Below the pieces are notes generated by a model. That model was not told the origin of the DNA, did no database searches, and worked only from the letters and a program-made list of their open reading frames with translations. Positions 33,214 to 40,700 of a stretch of DNA of 49,977 nucleotides are shown piece by piece. The position numbers and the translations under genes were made by a program. The number at the start of each line of letters is the position of its first letter. Position 1 is the first letter of the stretch. The stretch is from a virus, in IMG/VR virus record IMGVR_UViG_3300020174_001238, positions 1 to 49,977 of that record. One strand, given 5' to 3'.

Positions 33214-34098
33214 ATGCCTGCACAATCTCAACAACAACAAAAACTATTCGGATTAGCATTAGCATTCAAAAGAGGTGAAGTTCCTGCTTCAGAGGTTTCG
33301 GATGAAATAAAAGATATTGCTGATAGAATGAGTGAAAAAGAGATTGAAGATTTCGCAGCAACAAAACATAAAGGATTACCAAAGATGAAAGAACAACTTA
33401 GAAAAATCGTAAGAGAGATAATGAGAGAAAGAGCTATCTCTGAAATTGAACTATCTAAAGATGATATGGAAAAACTACACTCTGATGGTGAAGTTGAAGT
33501 TGATGGTGAGAAAGTAACCTTTGAAGAAGGTAAGAAAAGATTCAGACAGCAAGATGGTATTGGTAAAGCTAAATACACAATCTCTTACCACGATGGAAAA
33601 CAAAAACACAAAGATGGTAGTGATTTCTTTGGAATCCAAATCTTCAAAAACAAAAAGGATTTAGAAACTTTCAGAAATGCACTTTTGAAAAAAGGATATA
33701 TTGAAGAATCAGTAAACGAAGGTATTGAACCACAAATCAAAAAGATTGCTTACTTTACAGGTACAAGACCTGAAGCAGTTGAGGATTTTGTTTCTAAGTA
33801 CGCATTGAATTTTACTAAACTTCTTAAATATGTTGAAAAGGGCGGATTACCCCAAAGAATGGAATTTGTTGCCGCACTTGCTGGTAGACCAAATAATCCT
33901 AAACAAAAGAAAATTATCAAAATGTTTAACGAATCAATTAACGAAGGATACTCTACTGAAGAGAAACGAATCGTAATGATGGCAGTTAGAAAACTTGCCA
34001 AATATAGAAATGTACCATTAGATTATGCAATTAATGATTTATTAGGTGCAGGAAAAGAACTCGAAAGAGATATCAAAAAAGGTAAAATTACAAAGTAA
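33214..34098 (+). CDS. Multi-domain head-region protein with DUF3008-like N-terminus
   Basis: The protein is 294 aa. The N-terminal 55 residues (MPAQSQQQQKLFGLALAFKR, then MSEKEIEDFAATKHKGLP) match the DUF3008-type small phage domain. Next comes a helix LRKIVREIMRE, similar to targeting helices of neighbouring proteins. A beta-rich middle segment follows (KYTISYHDGKQKHKDGSDFF), then two helical segments each introduced by ES(V/I)NEG (about residues 169 and 239). It looks like a chain of small modules joined by protease-type sites. No enzymatic residues are evident. It is the last gene before the structured leader of the scaffold/capsid operon. Confidence 0.72.
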   Translation: MPAQSQQQQKLFGLALAFKRGEVPASEVSDEIKDIADRMSEKEIEDFAATKHKGLPKMKEQLRKIVREIMRERAISEIELSKDDMEKLHSDGEVEVDGEKVTFEEGKKRFRQQDGIGKAKYTISYHDGKQKHKDGSDFFGIQIFKNKKDLETFRNALLKKGYIEESVNEGIEPQIKKIAYFTGTRPEAVEDFVSKYALNFTKLLKYVEKGGLPQRMEFVAALAGRPNNPKQKKIIKMFNESINEGYSTEEKRIVMMAVRKLAKYRNVPLDYAINDLLGAGKELERDIKKGKITK

Positions 34099-34163
34099 CT
34101 ACACCAATTCTATAAAAAACTTATAATTTTCTTTAGTTTTTTATTGTTTTATAAATTTTTATA

Positions 34164-34171
34164 TATTTATT
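34164..34171 (+). promoter_or_regulatory. Candidate late promoter for the scaffold-capsid operon (TATTTATT)
   Basis: TTTTTATATATTTATT ends at 34171. It differs by one base from the TATTTATA element and lies about 140 nt before the scaffold start. It begins the only long intergenic region in the window, as expected for a strongly expressed capsid transcript. Confidence 0.5.
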
Positions 34172-34179
34172 CGTATAAT

Positions 34180-34279
34180 AACCCACGACTATGTGGGTTT
34201 CATTGGTTAATGAATACTAACTTTTAATGTTTAGTGACCGAACAACCAATTTACACTATTCTATATTGAGGTTCCTCAA
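34180..34279 (+). promoter_or_regulatory. Hairpin-rich leader upstream of gp22-gp23
   Basis: The 215-nt region 34099-34313 has no gene. It contains three perfect inverted repeats in a row: AACCCAC/GTGGGTT (34180-34186 with 34193-34199, 6-nt loop), TTCATT/AATGAA (34199-34204 with 34209-34214) and TTGAGG/CCTCAA (34266-34271 with 34274-34279). ATTGGTT (34202-34208) can also pair with AACCAAT (34244-34250), a competing long-range stem. The first hairpin lacks a T-tract, so it is not a convincing terminator. Possible roles are mRNA stabilisation or translational control. Confidence 0.6.
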
Positions 34280-34313
34280 ATAACTTCAGCAAATTTTAAA
34301 AATAAAAAGTAAA

Positions 34314-35474
34314 ATGGCAAATTCAAAATTGTTAAAAGAAGCAATTGCGGATGCTAAAGCTGTAAGAGAAACTGCAATCGCTAACGCTAAGATTGCACTT
34401 GAGGAAGCATTTACTCCAAGATTACAATCAATCCTATCAAAGAAGCTACAAGCTGAAATGGAAGGTGAAGAGGAAGAAATCGAAGAGGAATTAGATTCAA
34501 GTGATATTGGTAACGGTGATGAGGATTCTCCAGTTGAACCATCTGATGTTGCATCTGACGCACACACCGAACTTGGACCTGAATCTGAAGAAGAAACTGC
34601 AGAGGTAGGAGACGAGTTGGAAGAAGGTGAAGGTTCTGTTGAGGACCCAACTAACGCTGATGACGCTACAATTTCGGAAGAAGAAGAATCTGAAATCGAA
34701 GAAGAAGAATCTGAAGAAGAAATTTCTGAAGAGGAAGATGAAATCGAAGAAGAAGAATCTGAAGAAGAAATTGAAGAAGAAGAAGATGAGTTAGATTTGG
34801 AGTCTATCATTAGAGAACTTGAAATGGGTATGGAAGATGAAGAAGAAATTTCTGAAGAGGAAATGGATTCTGAAGAAGAAGTATCTGAAGAAGAACATGA
34901 GGATGAAGTATCCGAAGAAGATGAAATCGAAATGGATTCTGAAGAAGAAGCTGAAGAAGCTGAAGCTGAAGATGAAGATGAAGATGAAGATGAGGATGAT
35001 GAAATCGACTTGGATGAAATTCTTAGAGAAATGGGATACGGCGAAGGTGAAGAAGAAATTGAAGAAGAAGAACACGAAGAAGAGGCTAATGAAGAGGTAG
35101 TTAGACTACAAACTGAATTAGAAGAAGCTCTTTCAACTGTTAAGACTCTACAATCTACCATCAACGAAGTAAACCTTCTTAACGCAAAATTATTATACGC
35201 TAATAGATTGTTCAGAGCTTATAACTTAAACAATGAGCAAAAATCTAAAGTTGTTGAAAACTTAGACAGAACATCATCTGTTAGAGAAGTAAAATTAGTT
35301 TACGCTACGTTAGCAGAATCAATGAATTTTACAGGAACTGAGAAGAGAACTAAGAAAGTTGTAGCTGAAGCTGCATCTAAACCAGTTGCTTCTACTGCAC
35401 CTGCAAAAGAAATTATTTCTGAAAACACAAATGTATTAGCTGAAAGATTTAAACAATTAGCTAATATCAAATAA
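34314..35474 (+). CDS. Prohead scaffold (core) protein, T4 gp22-like
   Basis: This 386-aa protein is the internal core around which the capsid assembles; it is normally destroyed by the prohead protease. The N-terminus (LLKEAIADAKAVRETAIANA, then ALEEAFTPRLQSIL) matches marine T4-like gp22 proteins. The middle (about 45-260) is an extreme Glu/Asp run (EEEESEEE repeats, DEDEDEDED). The C-terminus is a coiled coil (VRLQTELEEALSTVKTLQST) ending NVLAERFKQLANIK, which probably contacts the capsid protein. Many L/I-x-E sites suit proteolysis. T4 gp22 is about 270 aa, so the acidic insertion makes this one long. It precedes gp23 by 29 nt. Confidence 0.9.
   Translation: MANSKLLKEAIADAKAVRETAIANAKIALEEAFTPRLQSILSKKLQAEMEGEEEEIEEELDSSDIGNGDEDSPVEPSDVASDAHTELGPESEEETAEVGDELEEGEGSVEDPTNADDATISEEEESEIEEEESEEEISEEEDEIEEEESEEEIEEEEDELDLESIIRELEMGMEDEEEISEEEMDSEEEVSEEEHEDEVSEEDEIEMDSEEEAEEAEAEDEDEDEDEDDEIDLDEILREMGYGEGEEEIEEEEHEEEANEEVVRLQTELEEALSTVKTLQSTINEVNLLNAKLLYANRLFRAYNLNNEQKSKVVENLDRTSSVREVKLVYATLAESMNFTGTEKRTKKVVAEAASKPVASTAPAKEIISENTNVLAERFKQLANIK
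34678..35098 (+). repeat. Low-complexity GAA/GAT-rich tract coding an acidic repeat
   Basis: The tract is an imperfect tandem of gaagaagaa, tctgaagaagaa and gatgaagat units inside the scaffold gene. It encodes nearly uninterrupted Glu/Asp/Ser. Expansion by slippage is likely. It also creates long false open frames on other strands and frames. Confidence 0.8.
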
Positions 35475-35503
35475 TTTAACTAACATTAAAAAGGAAAAAT
35501 AAA

Positions 35504-37120
35504 ATGGCAAATTTTGATTTATCTAAACTAATGGAAGGCAAAAACCCTCAGTCAGTTATGTTGGCTGAAACTAGACAATTAAAGTCTAAGTGGGAAAATA
35601 CAGGTCTTCTTGAAGGTTTAAATGAGAAAGAGCAAGGCGCAATGTCTGTTCTTTTAGAAAACCAAGCAAAACAATTGCTTGATGAAGCATCACAAACTGG
35701 TGTTGCTAATAACTCTGAAGAGTGGAGCGGTGTAGCTTTACCTTTAGTAAGAAGAATCTTTGGTGAGATTGCTTCTAAAGAATTCGTTAGTGTACAACCT
35801 ATGAACTTACCTTCTGGACTTGTATTCTATCTTGATTTCAAATATGGTACTGCGCAAGGTGGTAACCCAGCATTCTCTGGAAAATCTCTTTTCGGTGGTG
35901 ATGGTTCGGATGTAGGTTCAACTAATGTTGCTGAAAACGGTCTTTACGGAGATGGTAGATTCGGATACTCTGCAAATGATGTAACTGCTTCTATCGCTGT
36001 AGGTGATATCACATTCGCTTCAGCTTCTTGGGCAGAGGTAGGATTTGACGCTTCTTTATCACAATCAATTTCTGATGGTGAAATCGCTAAACTTACTTTC
36101 GCTGCTCCTGCAACTGCTGATTTAGATGGTGCTAACTCTTTCAACATCTCTGATGATGAAATCGTAACTACTATCAACCAATTCAACGGTGCTGCTGGTT
36201 CTAACTTAGTAATGTTCGTATCTGCATCTGCTGGATATGGTACATCTGCTGCAGATTTCGCTATCTTAACTTACTCAGTAGTTCCTGCTGATTACTCAAG
36301 AGGTGATTTCGAAGATGGAATGAACACTGGTAAAGTTGCTGGTTCTGGTACTTTCGGTACTGATATCGATATCCCAGAAGTTGACTTAGAATTGAAATCT
36401 GAAGCAATTGTTGCTAAGACTAGAAAGTTAAAGGCTGTGTGGACTCCTGAGTTGGCGCAAGACCTTAACGCTTACCACTCAATCGATGCTGAAGCTGAAT
36501 TAACTTCTATGTTATCTGATTACATCTCATTAGAGATTGATTTAGAAATCTTAGATATGTTAAAGTCTAACGCATTGACTACTGAGTACTGGTCAGCTAC
36601 AATCGGTGAGGAGTACAACTCTTCAACTGGTGTATGGTCTGCTGGAACTGCTGGTGTTGCATACCAAAAGAACACTTGGTTCCAAACTTTAGGTACTAAA
36701 TTAAACAAAGTATCTAATAAGATTCACCAATTAACATTAAGAGGTGGAGCTAACTTTGTAGTAGCATCTCCTGATGTATGTACTATCTTAGAATCAATCC
36801 CTGGATTTACTGTTTCAGCTGATAAAGATGCAATGTCTTTCGCTGCTGGTGTAACTTCAGTAGGTGCGATTGCTAACAGATACACAGTTTACAAAAACCC
36901 TTATATGACTTCTAACGAAATCTTATTAGGATTTAGAGGAAGCAACTTCCTAGAAACTGGTGCTGTTTACGCTCCGTATGTACCACTTATTATGACTCCA
37001 TTAGTGTATGACCCAACTAACTTCACTCCAAGAAGAGGTGTTATGACGAGATACGCTAAGAAGATGGTAAGACCTGAGTACTATGGTAAGATTTATGTTA
37101 AAGATTTAGCATCTATCTAA
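35504..37120 (+). CDS. Major capsid protein (T4 gp23-like)
   Basis: This 538-aa protein is the main shell protein. Hallmarks are EWSGVALPLVRRIFGEIASK and VQPMNLPSGLVFYLDFKYG in the N-terminal third, ELKSEAIVAKTRKLKAVWTP and AELTSMLSDYISLEIDLEIL in the middle, and YGKIYVKDLASI at the C-terminus. A propeptide cut by gp21 is likely. L-D-E/A at residues 59-62 (LDEASQTG) is close to the position of the T4 site (E65/A66). The central region (about 120-265) is Ser/Ala/Gly-rich and less conserved, probably the insertion domain. The gene ends shortly before a strong terminator. Confidence 0.96.
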   Translation: MANFDLSKLMEGKNPQSVMLAETRQLKSKWENTGLLEGLNEKEQGAMSVLLENQAKQLLDEASQTGVANNSEEWSGVALPLVRRIFGEIASKEFVSVQPMNLPSGLVFYLDFKYGTAQGGNPAFSGKSLFGGDGSDVGSTNVAENGLYGDGRFGYSANDVTASIAVGDITFASASWAEVGFDASLSQSISDGEIAKLTFAAPATADLDGANSFNISDDEIVTTINQFNGAAGSNLVMFVSASAGYGTSAADFAILTYSVVPADYSRGDFEDGMNTGKVAGSGTFGTDIDIPEVDLELKSEAIVAKTRKLKAVWTPELAQDLNAYHSIDAEAELTSMLSDYISLEIDLEILDMLKSNALTTEYWSATIGEEYNSSTGVWSAGTAGVAYQKNTWFQTLGTKLNKVSNKIHQLTLRGGANFVVASPDVCTILESIPGFTVSADKDAMSFAAGVTSVGAIANRYTVYKNPYMTSNEILLGFRGSNFLETGAVYAPYVPLIMTPLVYDPTNFTPRRGVMTRYAKKMVRPEYYGKIYVKDLASI

Positions 37121-37146
37121 TCTGAAGTAATTTAGGATTATAAATT

Positions 37147-37176
37147 AGAGGGGAGAGAAATCTTCCCTCTTTTTTT
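37147..37176 (+). terminator. Intrinsic terminator after the capsid gene
   Basis: AGAGGGGAGA (37147-37156) pairs with TCTTCCCTCT (37161-37170), with one G-T wobble, across a GAAA tetraloop. The T-tract runs 37170-37176. It lies 27 nt after the capsid stop and is the clearest terminator in the window, separating the gp22-gp23 transcript from the neck genes. Confidence 0.93.
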
Positions 37177-37213
37177 ATGCTTCTTATAAAAACACTATTC
37201 TTATATTTCTTTA

Positions 37214-37221
37214 TATTTATA
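37214..37221 (+). promoter_or_regulatory. Candidate late promoter element (TATTTATA)
   Basis: CTTTATATTTATAGATACGA spans 37209-37228, between the capsid terminator and the neck gene start at 37251. A new promoter is required here because the terminator closes the previous unit. That makes this the best positional support for the shared element. Confidence 0.65.
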
Positions 37222-37250
37222 GATACGATATTAAAAGAGAGGAATAATTT

Positions 37251-38399
37251 ATGTCAGTAGAATACATATACCCTGGTTCATCATCATTTTCAGTAGGAGA
37301 TACTCCATTCGGAACTTATGATTCTGATTCTGAGTTCCAAGCCGATGCTCCCAAAATAGCTAATTGGTGTGCAAAAAGATTAGGATATCCCATACAAAAT
37401 GTGGAATTAGTTGATGAAAGTTTGTTTGCTTGTTTTGAAGAAGCTACTGCAGAGTATGCTGCACAAGTTAATCAATTCAACATTAGAAATAACTTAGATA
37501 CATTAAAAGGAAATCCAACTGGTACAAATTATAGTGGAAAGTTGGTACAAGGTTCAAATCTACCTGATTTAGTAGCCATTTCAGATGCTTATGGTACATT
37601 AGCTGGTGTTGGTGGTAATACTGATATTAAAAGTGGTTCTATTGATTTGGTAGCGGGTAAACAAAATTACGATTTAGATATTTTATTTGCTAATGTAAGT
37701 GAAAGCGGAAACCGAATTGATGTAACAACAGTATTTCACGAAGCAACTCCAGCGGTAAATAGATTCTTTGACCCTTATTCGGTAAGTGGACAAGGTACTC
37801 TAAATTTAATTGATGAGTTTGGATTTGGTTCATTTTCACCGGCAGCACAATTTGTGTTAATGCCAATATTTGAAGATGTATTAAGAATGCAGGCAATTGA
37901 GTTTAATGATACTATTAGAAAATCAGCACACTCATTTAATATCGTAAATAATAAATTACAAATTTTTCCAATCCCAACAACTGCTGGTAAGTTATGGTTT
38001 GAATATTTTGTTAGAGATGAATTTATTCAAAACTCAACATCGGTAACATCTGATGTAGTATCGGATTACTCAAATGTTGGATATGATTTTATCCCATATA
38101 CATCTATAAATGATGTGGGTAAACAATGGATTAGAAAATATTCACTTGCTCTTGCTAAAGAACTATTAGGAGCAATCAGAGAAAAATATAGTTCAGTACC
38201 TATTCCTGGTTCCGAAATATCGTTGGATGGAGCAGCATTACGAGCTGAAGCTCAAACTGAAAAAGATGCTTTGATTGAACAACTCAGAGAAAACTTAGAA
38301 GAGTTAAGTAGAAAAAATCAGTTTGAAATTAGAAATAACGAATCTAATTATCAGCAAGAAATGTTACGAAAAGTTCCATTAACGATATACACCGGATAA
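37251..38399 (+). CDS. Neck protein, T4 gp13-like
   Basis: The protein is 382 aa. The N-terminal pattern WCAKRLGYPIQNVELVDESL followed by CFEEATAEYAAQVNQF resembles the start of gp13-type neck proteins of T4-like marine phages (LGxPxxxVELxDxQxxxCxxEA). A beta-rich middle (VDLVAGKQNYDLD; FSPAAQFVLMPIFEDVLRMQ) and IFPIPTTAGKLWFEYFVRDE follow. The C-terminus is helical. gp13 closes the head and forms the tail docking site with gp14. It follows the capsid gene directly, as is usual in non-enteric T4-like phages. Confidence 0.78.
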   Translation: MSVEYIYPGSSSFSVGDTPFGTYDSDSEFQADAPKIANWCAKRLGYPIQNVELVDESLFACFEEATAEYAAQVNQFNIRNNLDTLKGNPTGTNYSGKLVQGSNLPDLVAISDAYGTLAGVGGNTDIKSGSIDLVAGKQNYDLDILFANVSESGNRIDVTTVFHEATPAVNRFFDPYSVSGQGTLNLIDEFGFGSFSPAAQFVLMPIFEDVLRMQAIEFNDTIRKSAHSFNIVNNKLQIFPIPTTAGKLWFEYFVRDEFIQNSTSVTSDVVSDYSNVGYDFIPYTSINDVGKQWIRKYSLALAKELLGAIREKYSSVPIPGSEISLDGAALRAEAQTEKDALIEQLRENLEELSRKNQFEIRNNESNYQQEMLRKVPLTIYTG

Positions 38400-38400
38400 G

Positions 38401-38856
38401 ATGCCAAGATTTGCATTAGATAGAGATATAAGATTCTTTGAATCAATTTCAAGAGAGTTGGTAGATGCTGTAATTGAAACTACGGTAGTTCTATTCAAAC
38501 TTGCTATTGATGATATTTCAACAAACCTTTATGGTGAATCTCTAAATAAATCATATTATCAAGGTACAGAATGTACTGCAGTGATTGAAAGAGATGATTC
38601 TTCTATTTCTTACGAAGGATTTGGACCGGATAGTGGACAAAATGTAGAGTTCAGATTCAATCGTATTAAGTTAAAAGATAAAGGGTTCTATCCAGAAATC
38701 GGTGATATTATCATGCACAATGATGCATATTTTGAAATCGATAATGTAAGAGAGGACCAACTAATTGGTGGACAAAGTGGAGAGAAATTCTCAATCATTT
38801 GTTCAACATTTATGACAAGAAGAAGTACTATTCAAACTGAAATGAGAGTTATCTAA
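38401..38856 (+). CDS. Neck protein, T4 gp14-like
   Basis: The protein is 151 aa. The segment RIKLKDKGFYPEIGDIIMHNDAYFEIDNV (given here in parts: KLKDKGFYPEIGD, then YFEIDNVREDQLIGGQ) parallels T4 gp14 around its [20 protein letters not shown] region. It is shorter than T4 gp14 (256 aa). gp14 cooperates with gp13 to complete the neck and allow head-tail joining. It starts one nucleotide after the gp13-like stop, and its own stop overlaps the next start (TAATG), so the neck genes are translationally linked. Confidence 0.75.
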   Translation: MPRFALDRDIRFFESISRELVDAVIETTVVLFKLAIDDISTNLYGESLNKSYYQGTECTAVIERDDSSISYEGFGPDSGQNVEFRFNRIKLKDKGFYPEIGDIIMHNDAYFEIDNVREDQLIGGQSGEKFSIICSTFMTRRSTIQTEMRVI

Positions 38857-39944
38857 TGAATAAGAAAGAAACAAATAGAGCATTACAAAGAGGTATCAAA
38901 CCAGAATACACTAAAGGTGTAAAACTTTTAGATGTAGATACTACTATTGCAGAGTATATGGTGGATACTATCATTCCTGATGTAGAAGAACACAATAGTA
39001 AAGTTAAAGTTCCTCTACTTTACGGAAATGCTGAAAGATGGAATAATGCTCGAGCAAAAGGATATTTGAGAGACCAAAGGGGTAAGATTCAAATTCCTTT
39101 AGTAATGTTCAAAAGAAATTCCATCGAAAGAGATACAAACTTAGCACAATTTAAGGATATAAACACCTTACCAGCTTACAAAAAATATTCTTCTCAAAAT
39201 AGATACGAAAGATTTTCATTACAAACTGGAGCAAAAAAAGCATTTGAACAATATGAAGTTTCGGTTCCTGATTATGTAACGGTAACTTATGAGGTAATGA
39301 TTTGGACATCATTTACCGAACATATGAATAAGATTGTAGAAGCATTTCAATATGCTACTGATAGATATTGGGGTAAAGAAGATGGATTCAAATTTAGAAC
39401 TCGTATTGATTCATTTGATAACCAACAAGAAGTGGGAGAAGGTTCAGAAAGAATCATTAGAACTTCTTTCACTATGGTAGTAAACGCTTATTTACTTCCT
39501 GAAACATATGATGAAAAACCAACTGTTAAAAAAACATTTACCCCTAAGAAAGTTGTATGGGGTGTTGAAACAGATTTAAGTGGATTAACATTTACTAATC
39601 CCAACATATATAATGAATATCAGAATGTTATAGATTTTGTAGCAATACGAAGTTCACAAAGAGCTGAATTAGTTAATGGTGGTGATGCCGTTACTGGTGA
39701 TGGTGCTATTGTAAAAATAACAAATGTAAGAAAGCCGGTTTTACCAACTGAATTAATTGGTTCGTTTGATACATTAAATTGGTTTAGAGTTTACATAAAT
39801 ACTGAATTCAAACCGGCATCTACTTACACTTATTCTTTTAATGGAAGTACAAATGAAATATCATTTACTTTTAATGAAACTTTAGGATTTCAATTAGATG
39901 CAAATGATGAAGTGGATATTGTAGGTAAATTTGAACAACTATGA
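38856..39944 (+). CDS. Tail sheath stabilizer / tail completion protein, T4 gp15-like, with extra C-terminal domain
   Basis: The protein is 362 aa. Residues about 45-230 resemble T4 gp15. They comprise KVPLLYGNAERW, then an aromatic beta-rich part TVTYEVMIWTSFTEHMNKIV and the strand region IIRTSFTMVVNAYLLPETYD, in the same order as RVPITYAS, MIYELSIFTRYEDD and WSLTFEVNGWMYPP in T4. gp15 caps the tail tube and sheath and binds the neck. The C-terminal 70 residues (NWFRVYINTEF to EVDIVGKFEQL) form an additional beta domain. It is also seen at the ends of the next two genes. The stop overlaps the next ATG by 4 nt. Confidence 0.75.
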   Translation: MNKKETNRALQRGIKPEYTKGVKLLDVDTTIAEYMVDTIIPDVEEHNSKVKVPLLYGNAERWNNARAKGYLRDQRGKIQIPLVMFKRNSIERDTNLAQFKDINTLPAYKKYSSQNRYERFSLQTGAKKAFEQYEVSVPDYVTVTYEVMIWTSFTEHMNKIVEAFQYATDRYWGKEDGFKFRTRIDSFDNQQEVGEGSERIIRTSFTMVVNAYLLPETYDEKPTVKKTFTPKKVVWGVETDLSGLTFTNPNIYNEYQNVIDFVAIRSSQRAELVNGGDAVTGDGAIVKITNVRKPVLPTELIGSFDTLNWFRVYINTEFKPASTYTYSFNGSTNEISFTFNETLGFQLDANDEVDIVGKFEQL

Positions 39945-40315
39945 ATATAAAGACACTAAAAAATATAATGAAGGAAGTTAACGAACCAAATGAATTCGTT
40001 ATGGTTCCTCACGACTTAGTTCATCCTTTATATTGGATTTGGAAAGTAGAAAATTGTAGATTAAAAACTTTAGATAGTAGATTATCTACTAAACGAAAAG
40101 AACAAAATAGATTTGATGTATTTGTATGGGGTGGTTATATTGCACCTAGAGATTACGAATATAAACAAATTGGAAATGATTTTCATATCAAATTTATAAG
40201 AGCAAATTTTCCAACAACTATTGAAAATCCAAATGACCCAAATTATGGACAACCTTGGGCATTTGAAGTTACTGATGAAGTTAAAATCGAAGGAGATTTA
40301 GAAAGAGTAAGATAA
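39941..40315 (+). CDS. Small virion-type protein with shared C-terminal beta domain
   Basis: The protein is 124 aa. Its C-terminal 65 residues (RFDVFVWGGYIAPRDYEYKQ, then DFHIKFIRANF and VTDEVKIEGDLERV) follow the same strand pattern as the C-termini of the gp15-like protein before it and the 127-aa protein after it. The N-terminal part (MVPHDLVHPLYWIWKVENCR) is specific. I do not recognise a named family. Start and stop overlap both neighbours (ATGA, TAATG), placing it in the neck/tail completion operon. It is probably a small structural adaptor. Confidence 0.72.
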   Translation: MNIKTLKNIMKEVNEPNEFVMVPHDLVHPLYWIWKVENCRLKTLDSRLSTKRKEQNRFDVFVWGGYIAPRDYEYKQIGNDFHIKFIRANFPTTIENPNDPNYGQPWAFEVTDEVKIEGDLERVR

Positions 40316-40698
40316 TGCCAACAAGACCAAAACCACATATAGATTTAGGTAGTATTACCAAAAAAAGAGATAGGTTATCTTTTAAAAACTTTGTATTGGA
40401 GGTAATTGATGATACATTCATTTTTGAAGTAATACCCACTTCAATTTCTTTAGATGGTGATAACTTTACATTGGTATTAAATGGATATAGATTTGTTTAT
40501 GAGGATTTAGTTGTTGCGGATTCGAAAGATTATTTAGATGTATATTTATATGGAGTAAAGCAACCAAACGATAGGTATGGTGTTACATTTGATGATACAT
40601 CAATAACCATAACATTTACGGAAAATATTACTCGAGTTCCTGCCGATGTGGTTAGAACTGATTTTGAAGTTAAAGGTAAAATTGCAGAGATTCTATAA
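40315..40698 (+). CDS. Small virion-type protein with shared C-terminal beta domain
   Basis: The protein is 127 aa. Two beta-rich segments are visible: KNFVLEVIDDTFIFEVIPTS, followed by the shared unit YLDVYLYGVKQPNDRYGVTF, TSITITFTENI and DFEVKGKIAEIL. The second unit aligns by eye with the ends of the two preceding proteins. No enzyme motif is visible. It lies 2 nt before the giant repetitive gene and may adapt or anchor that protein, but this is inferred from position alone. Confidence 0.72.
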   Translation: MPTRPKPHIDLGSITKKRDRLSFKNFVLEVIDDTFIFEVIPTSISLDGDNFTLVLNGYRFVYEDLVVADSKDYLDVYLYGVKQPNDRYGVTFDDTSITITFTENITRVPADVVRTDFEVKGKIAEIL

Positions 40699-40700
40699 TA

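Noticed and set aside
34180-34199. Hairpin AACCCAC/GTGGGTT considered as an intrinsic terminator of the preceding operon
   Set aside because: No T-tract follows (TTTCATTGG), and a late-type element lies just upstream, so a leader hairpin is more likely.
34819-35100. A Lys/Met-rich plus-strand frame inside the scaffold gene
   Set aside because: It is a frame-shifted reading of the same low-complexity GAAGAT tract; no start context or family resemblance.
34286-35164. A 292-codon, almost pure Ser/Asp open frame on the minus strand
   Set aside because: It is the complement of the GAA-rich acidic tract of the scaffold gene. Complementary TTC/TCT codons lack stops and give an artificial Ser-rich frame.
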